From Terebella lapidaria (Eukaryota > Annelida > Polychaeta > Terebellida > Terebellidae): a stretch of 64,000 nt of DNA. Each line of letters opens with the position of its first letter. Within the stretch, counting starts at the first letter, position 1. Below, one piece after another: positions 11,259-22,640 of this stretch. The DNA is taken from the NCBI GenBank assembly GCA_949152475.1, contig OX424555.1:59935977-59999976 (forward strand). The letters are read 5' to 3'. Position numbers and translations under genes: made by a program. The notes below the pieces were generated by a model. That model saw nothing but the letters and a program-made list of their open reading frames with translations. It searched no databases and was not told the origin of the DNA.

Positions 11259-14200
11259 GCTCCATTCGTTCTATACAGCCGTACAATACTGTATGACGTT
11301 TGTATTTTCTATCAGAGCGACTTTGAACGCACTCGGTTACCTTCAAAATATGTTCGATCTATGATTATCATTACTATTCACCCTATTCTGATGAACAACA
11401 TAAACAGCAAAGTGACTCCAATGATCCCGTTCCATCACTCCCTATTGTTTCTATACTGGTCACGGTTGAGCCATCGCGCCCTACGACCCTTCATTTATAG
11501 GTGGTGGGATAATTTTTCAACTCAGGTGTGGGCGTGTGTTTAGCTGTTTACGTGTAAATAGCAACATCAAACATACAATGTATTCATATTCTTTCCAAGA
11601 TGGCATTCTGGCTTCAAAGAGAAGCGGGACTGAGTATCTCAAGGTCACAGTCAATCCTTCGCAAGATTCGCGTCAAAAGTGGAAATGGCTACGTAGAAAT
11701 TGCGACGTCATACGTCTTTTCTTTGTGCCGCATGGCGAAACATTTCGCATTTGATTCCTCGCTAAGGAAGCCACTGATATCTTAGTACATATACCTGTAC
11801 TTATATCGAATGTCAGATAATGTCAGCCAGTTACCGAGTCTGCTCGCTGTGGTATCAAAATCGAACATCTTAAGTGATTTCAGAAACACCCTTTTGAACC
11901 GTGCGGTGCTATATGGGAGACATATCGTTGGTTGACGGATCCTAATGGTCATCGACAATTGGCCCCTTGCACATCCGGACCGGAAGCGACAAAGTGTTTT
12001 CGGGAACGTCTTTGTCGATCAGGAGTCGCTTTTGTGGTGCGCTTTTCAAGGTGCGAATTTGTTAACCGAGTTATCTGTGTAGCGGAGGAATTTTCATATT
12101 TTTTTAATATCGGTTAATTATTTTCTGTTCGTGCTGCAGTTTTGTCTTCTCGACTATCATGATAGCTACTATGTCCATCTGGCTACAGAATATTGACCTG
12201 TTATTTTAGAATTCAAAGATAATGTCGACGAATACTCCTCTTATTTCACAGAATAGGCATAAACATAACTTTCGGACCGTACATCAAGTCGACCATTTAC
12301 CTAGTGATTATATTTCCACGAAAATTTCATCCCTATTTGTACTACATATACATTACCTTTCGAAATAAGTTTCAACATGTCAATTTACGTGTCTCTTTAA
12401 TGATGTATATTATGCTGACAGTTCAATATGATTTGGCAGTGCGTAGTTGATGATGTATACATTGAGCAAAGCCGGATATCTTACGAAGTGTCATTGATTA
12501 TGTGAGTGTGACATCGTGGAGAAAAATCACGAAGCGAATTTGTTCGCCACGTGTGATGTTACACAACGTTTACACTAATGACGCGTTAATTTAGCAAGGT
12601 GCGATGTCGAGACACTGTGAGTGTTGAGAGATGGCTCATTATCATCGTTATAAGCGACTATATAGTACAGTGTTGTGGAGATTTTGTGAACTGTGATCAC
12701 TGTAGTCAGACTCTGATGCTATGCTTCACTCGCGAGGATTCATTTCCTCCTACCAGTGGCGATGAAATATGAATTTTCTGCGCAAATTGGTATTCAGTAG
12801 TGGCTTGACAGATCGACTTATAAATTATCAGTGGGTGTGGAATCTTATTTTCATGGGCTAATAGATTTCATCTCTTTCACTGGGAATGGGAAGAATCAGT
12901 CGATAACTTAGTAGTTTCAATCCCAATATTTATTTGCTAGTGTATTTTTTCACAATTATCCGAATCCACAATGGATTGCACGAGGTAACATAACCATTCT
13001 GAACATACCAGCGGGGGAAAATATCAACATCTATACCTTGATAGGCTTAGCATGACTGAAAGCACAACCACTTCCAGAGGACACAAGGAAATAACAAGCG
13101 ACAAATTGTGTTGGGTATAACGAATAACTCTTTACTGTTATCGTAAGTAGTCGGTGGCGATCCCATATCGCCAGACAATGATCAAGATGGCAGCGCGGCC
13201 TACTTCCAACTTCGTTACGGTTTAGTCACAACTGACCTTTGGTGATAGAGCCATCAAAATACGAGCATCGCACTTCGAGAGCAAAACGATAAATGTACTG
13301 ACGAAGTTTGTATCGCGTGCAACGATCGAGAAATATGTGGTTAATAAACTAATCTACCAGAACATTTTGGACACTTAAAGTTTCTGACTGCCACTAACAC
13401 AACAACAAAACTCAACTGTAACACCACTAACATTAACATCAAATTAATTTCTTTGTATTGTTTCTTTTGTATTACCTGAACGGCCAATGTGCTAGAATTG
13501 ATGTGACTCATTTAGAAGAATTAAAATTAAAATTATTTCAACTACCGGTATTCTGATAAATTCACAATAAGTCGTCAGTGCTTGAAATTGGTTATTACAA
13601 GTGTTTCACCAGCGGAATGCTTGCTATCACCACAATAGCAAATTTATTATATTTAGACCATGACTACAATTAATACCACACTTAACACAACGTTTTACTC
13701 GTCACACCATGGGTGTAGCCCAAAAACAGACCACCAATTTAAGCGCAATGGGAAGCGCACACGTGGGAAATGAATGGAAACTGGCCATTAGGCTATTGAA
13801 AAGTACTCCCACTCTACACTAGGTATCACATTCAACCCCAAACAAGGCACCGCTCTCGACGTAGCATTATCTCGTGTATCCAATTGCTGAGACACCAATG
13901 ATACTAATGCCAGCTATACCCTTTATTATGCCGATTATCTAAGCCGTTACACTGGGCTTGCAATATACCAGCCAGCGATTGTGATTTCTTATATTGTCTC
14001 CCAGTGACGCAGGGAGAGTGAAGTTTATACCCTCATCTTAAAATTCACACCGCCAAAATAACTAGCGCTGTTCTGAGACTCTACCCCCTGCCAGCACCAT
14101 GCACTTTGGAAGGAGAAGGATCGTCTGTGGGCGTGTCGTACATTGTCGTTATCTCACAGTGTGCCAATCTTGAAAACAAACCGCGGCCCGGGTAAATAAT

Positions 14201-14418
14201 AAAAACAGCTCCCCAATTACATTGTAGATTTTGAGAATGAGAAAGCTCTCGCCTGACCGATGACAGATAATTTCTGCAGGGTAGGATATCCCTTCTAGTT
14301 GGCGATGGGGTCTATTAGACGAAGGCCGACTTTTCTAGTGTCTTCTGTGGGCGGTATATGTATAAACGAACACAAATCATAAACGAACTCGGAAATAAAA
14401 CGGGCCGCTCCAAAATAA
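11259..14418. repeat. 3.2-kb dispersed repeat, copy 1
   Basis: The whole stretch is repeated in the same orientation at 60826-64000, with scattered substitutions and short indels. For example, copy 2 has about 17 extra bases after GTATGAC near 60864. The left edge starts at GCTCCATTCG in both copies, with unrelated flanks: satellite here, BEL/Pao pol there. Copy 1 may extend past 14418, because copy 2 is cut by the window end. Open frames inside are short and frame-inconsistent, so I see no coding function. It is either a long non-autonomous mobile element or a segmental duplication; a shared sharp edge favours the former. Confidence 0.85.
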
Positions 14419-15889
14419 ATCTGATTACGATTCATGAGAACATATCCCCCTCCCCGGTAAGTGTGATGGAATTATCTGATGATAACACGGAATTTATACA
14501 TTCAATTGTGTCTCTAGAAACAAGAACGTAAAACACCTGAAAGCAAACATGTACCTAAAGTGTACAACGATGGACCAGGTGGACGGACTATCCGTACCTG
14601 TTTCATGACCTACTCACCAATATTTGCAATTGTTGAAATTTGTAACTCACAATTGAATGACTTACGACACGCTTTCTGGTGAATGTGCAACTGTTAAAAC
14701 TGGTTAATTTCCTGTATGTATCATTGTAACATATATTGATATCTGATAATGATGACTGCTTTTTTTCTTTTACAAAACTAATCAGCCCAATAACAATCTT
14801 CTACTCGCTATATATTGAACCCTATAGGACGTGTACGATATTTGGGCCATGTTGCCAGTTTTGTATTCATATGTACACACTTCCTATGTCCATACCAATT
14901 CCATTATGCCACAGTTTCACCTATCACGCCTTAGATATTTGTAACACATTGTAATTGTTGGTACGCAGTAGTGACAAAGCCACGAGACATAATGGCATAA
15001 TGCGACCTTGAGGTGGGGAGAACCTCGCGGAGCACGTGGGAATAACTCCCGTTAACACAAGTCGTCCCGTGCAAGGACACACACACACGTCATACATTTA
15101 CAGTTCATCTGTTAAATAAAATCTACATGCATTTCAACACCAAAGGAGCAACAGAAAAATTGAGTATCCAATTCAAGGAATTTCGGGCAATCAATTCGAT
15201 GTTAGAGAAGCTTTTTGGAAGAGCACGACCCCGTGTAACTTTTCTTTGTAGTGTTATTATCGTTCTAGAGTATCGATGAAATTTACTACTTTGGTGGCAG
15301 TAATAAAAACCTGAGAAATTTGTGACGGAAAACAAAGAAACCACTCAAGACAACTACTCTTGTTTTTTTTTCTGGACAAAGAGACCAGAACTGCGTGCAA
15401 TCTACTCGTTCGTTTCTTAGATCGAAAATCCATGGATATCAGTCGTGGGCATACTGTACTTTTCAACTTTTTTACGAACGGTTGTAACCATTGAATATGA
15501 TTCACATATATATCGGTTCATACTAAAAAATAAATGTAGATATGATCAGCAACGATCAGTGTTCATCAGACAAGTTTTGAGGCTATGGCACGGAACACAA
15601 TGCCTTAATGTGTATAAAATATTAACGAGGATTCCATCGACACGGTCAGTGAAAAGATTTAGATGATCCTCGCCCCACTTCCGTTTAGTTTACTCTCCCT
15701 ATAGCTGTCCGTCCTACTTTGATTAATTAGTTAATTACGACAAATATCCCACAGTGTTTATCATCACGCACACATTCTCGAAGCACGAATATAATAAGTA
15801 AGATCGCCCTACCTTTTTATGAAGTCCCTGATTGCCTAGCGTTTGGTCACCCGTTCGCTTGTTACCAGTGTTCGGACTGTGGTGCTGTA
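14419..15889. other. anonymous noncoding DNA
   Basis: No recognisable protein, RNA or repeat family. A short CA run lies near 15078-15090. The first part may still belong to the 3.2-kb repeat, whose right end cannot be fixed here. Confidence 0.5.
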
Positions 15890-15896
15890 ACTAAGA

Positions 15897-16199
15897 GTGA
15901 GACAGCCGATTATCAAGTCTTTTTGGCGCGATGGAAGGCGATCACCACTCATACGTCACGACGACAGTGTGGGCACCGGCTACCTGGAGACGGCATTATT
16001 GGACGACGGGGGCAAGGCAGAGGGAGTCTGGAGAAGGGGATGTGGTGGGGGAGCGAGGCGTCGGGGGGGGGGGGGGGGTGGACAGACGAGGCGTATCACC
16101 ACCTTGCTTAGTGATCATGCACCCCCGCAGCCCGGGGGTGCCGAATCTGTCTCCGCGTTGGACGAAGGGCCGGACGGATTACGCCGTGGGGTGATTGGT
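15897..16199 (+). CDS. candidate GC-rich exon of an unrecognised gene
   Basis: This block is far richer in G and C than its surroundings, as are the true exons elsewhere in the window. An open frame runs from about 15897 through 16394. Its most protein-like part is around 15955-16030 (RHDDSVGTGYLETALLDDGG) and it continues past a run of 16 G to about 16199. A possible donor sits at 16198 (G|GTACAA, weak). An ATG at 15931 opens a different frame that is also open to 16194. If the poly-G length is miscounted, the true frame could switch across it. I do not recognise the protein; it could equally be a GC-rich untranslated leader. Confidence 0.25.
16063..16078. repeat. poly-G run (16 G)
   Basis: Sixteen consecutive G inside the GC-rich candidate exon. 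Such runs are prone to length error in sequencing, so any frame across it is uncertain. Confidence 0.9.
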
Positions 16200-16399
16200 A
16201 CAATGCGGGGTGTGAGACACGGGAGAGAGTTGGATCGCGCCTCAAGGACGACGTGTCAAATTATGGATTTCCACGCCGATTTGGATGCGCATCATTTGCG
16301 CCAGGAATGTGAGAGTTTTCATTGGATAACAATATTTTGGATGCTACGCGGCGCGTTTAAGTGGCTCCTAACTAAACGAAAAGAAGGTATATAGAAATC

Positions 16400-17939
16400 G
16401 TTTTTGTGCGTGCAGTGGTAGCAACGCAACTGCCTCAGAAACAGAAGTTGTTGAGACGCATGACAGATCCGCAAAAGATGAAAAGTCATCCATCTCTAAC
16501 ATAACCACAAACATGTTACATTACCTGATATGTACACATAATAGGGTTGTTTCCAAAGCGTGTATGATAACAACACACACTTCAAATGTGAAAACGTGAA
16601 AAAATGTCTTGTGAACTGAACTGGTACAAAATATGAACAATGGAAATATTTTTTCGTTATTCCCTATACGGGTAGCAATCGTCCCAAATTCGAATTGATG
16701 CGTTCTGAAATTGTATGATCGTTATATTGCGAGAAGAACCGTGATCGTGACGCGTATGATTATGACGGTATATGGCCAATTATACAAGTCGATATTTGAA
16801 ACTTCAAAATTAGGCCTATACTGTGTGTCTGAACTTGAAGTATCTTCCTTTCCATAAAAGTTGATGCTCAGAGATTTTTTATGCACATGTACGTACATAT
16901 GGAATGTAGGGTTTGTGTAATCCAGTATACAGCCTATTACGTTTATCCAAATTTTTATATTTGATTATGAACATGTTCAATTAGCTCTCATAATCTTGTG
17001 ACTCGAGTATAATTGGTCAATGCTTGGTCGAAACGTACTGATTGTGAACGAATCATTCATTGGTATTAGAAAGTTCTTATTGATACATTTTATCTGCTCT
17101 ATTCCACAAATCTAAATCGATGTGGCGCGAGTGAATTTCCAAGATTGGCTTATTGTTCCACTCATGAGTCTGCAAACGTTCATGGCTGCAGGCATATAAG
17201 CACAAAATGATGATGGATGTACAAGTATAGATATAAACAAAACAACCCCCACAAATGAGGTAATCCGGTGTTCAGGTCCAATATTAAACAAACTCGGTCA
17301 CATAATTAGCTGTAGTATATATAGTACTGATATCACACACAGGTAGCCTAAAATAGTACTGGTATTGGCATATACACGCAAAATTGTTATGGATATATAT
17401 AGTACTGGTATCACACAGGTACCCTATAAAAGTACAGGTAATTCAACACTGCGCATTTTTTCAATATTCAATATTCCAGATTGAGTTGTGGAACAAGGTC
17501 TGGCACGTGTATCCATAATGATTGATGTGACCAGATTTATCGGTATTGACATTGATTATAGGCGGAGTAATCAGATATGTATATACGAATGACAAAATCA
17601 ATTCTATATTCGAAACATTCTCGTCTGCACGATTACATTAATCATGTGAATAATAATCTGAAAATATATGCCTTGAATGAGATAAAACAAATTTACAAAC
17701 ATTTTCTCACGTTGTGCTATTCACTATTATTTCCATATCCTGACTATGGTATACACCGTAGCATGGAGCGCGACACATTACTAACTGTGGTACAAGAAAT
17801 AACTGTACGTGTCATCGGTGGGGGCAAAGTATTTTTAGGTTACCGCATCCGTCGTCCGTCCGTCCGTCTAGTCGTCCACATTTTTATCTTTAAATTGTGC
17901 TGTCTTTCTAAACATTTGGGAAAAGATATCTTAAAATAA
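16400..17939. other. anonymous AT-rich DNA
   Basis: No gene recognised. Near 17318-17340 and 17393-17420 a short segment (TATATATAGTACTG..ATCACACA) is repeated. At about 17850-17870 there is a short CCGT tetranucleotide run. The open frame at 17577-17939 has no recognisable features. Confidence 0.5.
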
Positions 17940-18240
17940 TTCGAGGAGGTATTTTTCTTCTCTTTTTTTCGAATTTTCCCAAAATGACGACAGTTTTTGA
18001 CGAAAAACGGTCATTTTTTAACTTTGACAGCCATTTTCTCAAAAACTGTCAGATCAGTTTTGAGATTCGTCGGTCTGCGCGTGGCGGCCATCTGAATTTT
18101 TGGACGGGTCGGTAACAAAAAATGTTTTGCCCCAAACTACATTACTATCCATTTTGGGCCATTTCTAGGCAAAAAAAAGTTCACCCTTTGAAAAAATTTT
18201 TGGACTCTTAGGTTTAGACACAAATTTGCACATACAGGGT
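17940..18240. repeat. dispersed T-rich repeat fragment
   Basis: The segment with AAAATGACGACAGTTTTTGA and GACGAAAAACGGTCATTTTT resembles 20467-20510, which abuts the AGGTCA-type array at 21121. It is probably the non-tandem flank of the same repeat family. No coding potential was seen. Confidence 0.45.
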
Positions 18241-18939
18241 AGGATTGTGAATAAGCTTATAAGAAGTCATATAATGTATATGACACATCTTTTGATGACT
18301 TTGAACTTGACCTCAGACGACCTTGAAGACTGAATCTCATAGTCTCGCCTGATCTGAAATGTGTAAATTGGCCTCTGCAGACAAAATATTTGTTGATAGA
18401 GCTTATATGTTTGTATTATGATCATCATGTGCAACATGCCTAATGGTGACATTGTAGTTTACAAGAATGACTTTGATCTCTGGGTCCCTTGGCCTAATTA
18501 GCCCTTGGGCTAATTTTTCATAATATCATTGAAAATTAGATACTGTATGTCTCCAAGGCCCATCTTTTGCAAAAATGGTTTTCAGGGCCTTTTCCGAAAT
18601 GGCAGCCATCAAAACTGTAACAAAACATGCAATATTTTACACCGAATACAAGCGAGCGTCTCGTTCGTCATCGGGTCATATATGTATATCCAGGAATTCC
18701 AAAGACTCTAGGCCATATCTTGGCATTATTTCTGGGAATTCATTCTTATGGTCTTTCCACCACCAACCTGCCCCCTTCAGGATTTCTTTACAGATTAGTC
18801 GAACCATATCAGGAAATGTATTTTCGTAGGTTCCATTGTTAGCCATTGGAAAAAAAGAGTAGGTACTCAGGTACTCAGCAATGACCATTCGATAGATCAT
18901 ATAAAACATGGGTATGAACAACAAAAACATGTCTCTACC
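18241..18939. other. no gene recognised; open frame on - at 18676-18930
   Basis: Contains a degenerate patch with AGGTCA-like half-sites around 18295-18330. On -, 18930 down to 18676 (about 84 codons) is open, with protein-like composition (for example GAGWWWKDHKNEFPEIMPRY). It has no motif I can name and no obvious splice context. It may be a fragment of a repeat-borne gene. Confidence 0.35.
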
Positions 18940-19840
18940 TGTGACTAAGTTTCATTCCTGGGACACACCATTTCAGCCAAGGGTATTTAAACGGATCCAG
19001 ATAAAGTTAATGCTGTGCAGGACTTTCCAAGACCTAGTTCTCATAAAACTCGTCATCACTTTCTAGTCATTTCATTCAGAATTTCACTCATATCGCATCG
19101 CCACTTAGCTCTACTCAGTAAAGACAAAACTAAACCACAGAAAACAAACACTGACACATCATGGTCTGAAAAGATCATAGATGTGAAGCAGTGTCTCAAA
19201 CAATAACCAGCTGAAAGTAAACAACGGTTTGTTGTTCAGAGTCGTCAGAGAAAATTATGGTTTCAAACAACTGCTTGTTGTACCGACTTCACTGAAGCGA
19301 TTTGTCCTTGAACAGATGCACACTAGGTCGGATCACCACGGCACAGGAAAAACCACGTGACTGGTTCGTTCGCGTTACTACTGGCCTACAAGACACCACT
19401 AACTTCGTGAACAGTGTAACATATGTACAGTGGCATAGGAACCACCACCAATGATGCAGCGTTTGATGGCAAACAAACCATTAGACATCATTGCCATTGA
19501 CTTCACAGTACTGGAAATGTCAAAGTCCCGAATAGAACTACTCATACCTGACGTCTCAAAATTCACTCTAACAGTCCCAACTAAAGATCAACTAGCACAT
19601 TCAGTTGCTGAGGTTGGAATCAAAGAATGGATCAACAAACTTGGACTTCCAGCTCGCATCCACAGTGACAGAGGGTAAAGTTTCGAAAACCATGTAATCA
19701 AGAAGTTGTTTCAACTCTATGGAATCCAGAAATCCAAAACAACACCTATCATCCAACAGGGAATTCACAATGTGAAAGATACCGTATTCTATATGACCTT
19801 CTCAAGACCCTGAACCAAGAGAAAACAATAAAATATCGAG
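18940..19840 (+). pseudogene. Ty3/Gypsy retrotransposon pol relic (end of RT, then integrase)
   Basis: Shifting frames give pieces in the canonical order of a Gypsy polyprotein. At about 18962-19050 is the end of the reverse transcriptase/start of RNase H (GHTISAKGI, a stop, then TDPDKVNAVQDFPRPSS). A stretch around 19180-19200 ends in VKQCL. From about 19200 comes the integrase N-terminal region (LLVVPTSLKRFVLEQMH and a YYWP motif near 19378). From 19451 to 19678 is the integrase core (IDFTVLEMS ... LPARIHSDRG, carrying two catalytic Asp). A stop follows at 19676, then degraded continuation to about 19840. Most of the RNase H domain is deleted between VKQCL and the integrase. With several stops and frameshifts it is a dead fragment; LTRs were not found. 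Confidence 0.85.
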
Positions 19841-19984
19841 ATTATATCCAGGAATTATCCAGGATTACAGACAGAAATCTACAATTGTACTCCACATTCA
19901 ACAACGGGTTCTGACCATTGGAACTCCGGTAGTGACCGAAGACAGCAGCGCTTACATAGTACAGAACACATGTGACAACACTGC

Positions 19985-20095
19985 AGAAAGTTGCGCCACA
20001 ACATGCGAGCCAATATGTTCGCCTCCGGTGTGATTCGAATCCAGGTCGCCAGATTCCAAGCTATACAATCTACCAAGTGAGCTCGAGGGATACAA
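19985..20095 (-). mobile_element. tRNA-derived SINE candidate
   Basis: Reading on - from 20095, the sequence shows a polymerase III A-box-like stretch (GAGCTCACTTGGTAGA) and, about 35 nt later, a B-box-like GGATTCGAATC near 20033. This spacing is that of a tRNA. The stem ends do not pair like an intact tRNA, and the sequence continues into a GC-rich tail (CCGGAGGCGAACATATTGG). A tRNA-derived SINE or tRNA pseudogene is therefore more likely than a working tRNA gene. Confidence 0.5.
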
Positions 20096-20151
20096 TATCA
20101 CACATATCAGAGAGGTCACATATATCTTCAATAGGAACTGAATTATAGGAC

Positions 20152-20426
20152 AAATGTAAGTATTAATCTATTACAACCCATACAGCCAAATTTTGATGAT
20201 TCCAATAACAAACGTAAAATACAACATTTTGCAATAGAAACAAAGCCCGACCAAATAGTTTATCAAACGACACACTGGCGTCATCAGGGACAGACAGTGT
20301 GTTAGATGTAGTTGTTTCTACTGTACACCTGATTGAATTAGCATACAACTGCCCAACAACCGATGAAAGAATTTAGAAATCCGAAACAAACCCCATGGAA
20401 TAGATATATCACAAGCCAAAAGATAT
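20152..20426. repeat. single truncated copy of the 364-bp satellite unit
   Basis: From ATGTAAGTATTAATC (20154) the sequence follows the array unit through the identical core GCAATAGAAACAAAGCCCGA to CCCCATGGAATAGATA, then breaks up near 20426. It differs from the array unit by roughly one base in eleven over the aligned part and lacks the distal quarter. It starts at the same ATGTAAGTAT point as the large array. Confidence 0.88.
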
Positions 20427-20449
20427 CATTTCTAGACATATTTTCTTGA

Positions 20450-20650
20450 TCTTCGCATTTTTTTTTCAAAATGGCGGCCATTTTTGACGAAAAGCGGCAA
20501 TTTTTGAACTCAAAGTCTGTTCAGTAACTTTTTCTAATTGATGCATGAGACCCTTGTGGCGTGTACCCCTGTGGCGTGTATTAGTTTCGTTGTCCTTGAA
20601 TTTTTCAAAGTGGGCAATGTTGGCCCAAATGGGACTTTCCCATGTTAAAT
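20450..20650. repeat. non-tandem flank of the AGGTCA repeat family, split by a LINE
   Basis: The end of this stretch (AAAGTGGGCAATGTTGGCCC ... CCCATGTTAAAT) corresponds to the reverse complement of 57270-57320, beside another AGGTCA array. The match resumes at 21123 after the LINE insertion. The first part resembles 17940-18020. Confidence 0.65.
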
Positions 20651-21120
20651 CCATGTCATGTCCAGACGTGATCAACTGGTCATGTCACGGGTTCGTATAG
20701 GGCATACATACCTTACTCAGGGTTTCCTGCTCCGTTGAGAGGAGGCCCCTGTGTGTGTGCCCTGTCGAGAGTGGCTGAGGGTTGAGCATGTCCTGGTACA
20801 TTGTCAAGATTTGGCTGACACTCGTCGCTTGTTTTACGAGTGTAAGTCCATCTACGAGGTTTTCAATGATTTTAATATTCATAAAATCCTCAATTATTTT
20901 TTATTTCTAGACATTTTGTCTACAACTCTAGTCAACTCGTTTGAGTCTAGATCTAGTCATCGATACTTTCACCATTAATCTTGTTAGCTTTTACCGTTCA
21001 CAATTTTTTATTGTAGAACTTGCGGTCTTATCACTCTTGATACTACTTTTATATCCTCGTTTGGCACTGAAATAGCCTTCTTGAGCCCAAAGTGCCGTTA
21101 AACTCTATTCCTTCTTCTTC
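20651..21120 (+). mobile_element. 5'-truncated non-LTR retrotransposon (LINE), 3' end
   Basis: The insertion lies between two copies of TTCCCATGTTAAAT (20637-20650 and 21121-21134), a target site duplication. Its coding remnant, around 20750-20960, ends an ORF2-type protein: CREWLRVEHVLVHCQDLADT preceded by C-x2-C, the usual CCHC-like C-terminal motif of Jockey/I-superclade ORF2. A 3' untranslated region of about 150 bp follows (CAAAGTGCCGTTAAACTC) and ends in a short TTC tail. This is the expected architecture of a target-primed, 5'-truncated insertion. An in-frame stop lies just upstream of the motif, so the remnant is inactive. Confidence 0.85.
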
Positions 21121-22640
21121 TTCCCATGTTAAATTCTCCTTTGCTTTATAACGGGACACATTATTGCTAATACATCACTTAATATTGAGATTAGGAATCA
21201 ATATAGGAGATGACATATAGGAAATGATATACGCTGAATATTCTCGTGACCTTGAATTTGACGTTTGACCTCATTTTCAAGGTCAGAGAACAAAATGGCC
21301 AACTTTACAGCCTAGGAATCAACTGTGGACATATAGGAACCGATATATGCTGGATATTCTCATGACTTTGACCTTATTTTCAAGGTCAGGGCATAAAAAT
21401 GGTTAATATCTCACTTATTATCGACTTTACAGCGTAGGAATCCAGAATGAACATATAGGAAATGAGATGCTGAATTTTCTGGTGACCTTGAATTTGACCT
21501 TTGACCTCATTTTCAAGGTCATGGAACACAATGGCTAACTTTACATCCTAGGAATCAACTATGGACATATTGGAAATGATATATGTTGGATATTCTCATG
21601 ACCTTGACCTTTGACCTTATTTTGACCTTTTGACCATAGTGAATATTTAAGAAATGATATATGCTGAATATTCTGGTGAACTTGAATTTGAACTTCGGCC
21701 TCATTATCAAGATCAGAGAATAAAATGGATAATAACTTACTTATTATCGTCTTTACAACTTAGGAACCAATTGCGAACATATTGGAAATGATATATGCTG
21801 AATATTCGGATGACCTTGACCTTGACCTTTGACCTCATTTTCAAGGTCAGATCACAACATGGCTAATATCTCACACAATGTCTCAATTATCGACAGCAGC
21901 TGTGGACATACTATCTGCTGAAAATTCTCGTGACCTTGAATTGACCAATGACCTTATTTCAAGGTCAGAGCACAATATTGCTATTATCTCGCTTATCATC
22001 GACTTTACAGCTTAGGGATCAATTGTGAACATATAGGAAATGATGTATGCCGAATATTTTGATGACCTCGAATTTGACCTTTGAACTCATTTTCAAGATC
22101 AAAGCGCAAAATGGGTAATATCTTGTTTATTATCGACTCTACAGCTAGGGAATCAATTGTGAACATATAGGAAATGGTATATCCTGAAAATTTTCATGAC
22201 CTTGACCTTTGACCTTATTTTCGAGGTCAGAGCACAAAATGACTAAAGTATTGCTTATTATCGACTTTACCACTTGGGAATAGATTTTGTACATATAGGA
22301 AATGATATAAGTTGAATATTCTCTTGAACTTGACCTTTGACCTTATTTTCAAGGTCGGAGCACGAAATGGCTAACATCTCGTTTATTATCAACTTTATGG
22401 CTTATGAATCCATTGTGAACAATTGAAATATTATATGGTGAATATTTTTATGACCTTGAATTTGATCTTTGACCTCATTTTCCCTTCATAATGGGAGCTG
22501 TATGGAGTAAATTCCTAAAACACTTCAAGATAGAGCTTAGATATTGGCAGTATCAAATGGGAAATCATATATTGCAGATTGAATGGTGACTTTAACTTTG
22601 ACCTTCAATGACCTTGAAAGGTCAATACGGCAATTTTGAT
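21121..22640. repeat. AGGTCA-rich minisatellite array A
   Basis: About a dozen degenerate units of roughly 110-130 bp. Each carries the theme CATATAGGAAATGATATATG, then TGACCTTGAATTTGACCTTTGACCTCATTTTCAAGGTCA (in pieces), then TTATTATCGACTTTACAGC. The half-site AGGTCA/TGACCT recurs several times per unit. A perfect direct repeat with 1-bp spacing, TGACCTTTGACCT, is at 21495-21507. The same family, in opposite orientation, makes arrays at 30380-31200 and 56700-57240. Confidence 0.9.

Noticed and set aside
11208..11785. Open frames in the 3.2-kb repeat that recur in both copies (11208-11785 and 60884-61368)
   Set aside because: The conservation follows from the recent duplication. Frames are short, overlapping and interrupted differently by indels, and no domain is recognisable.
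19985..20095. An intact tRNA gene
   Set aside because: A- and B-box-like motifs are spaced correctly, but the acceptor stem does not pair and the sequence continues into a SINE-like tail.
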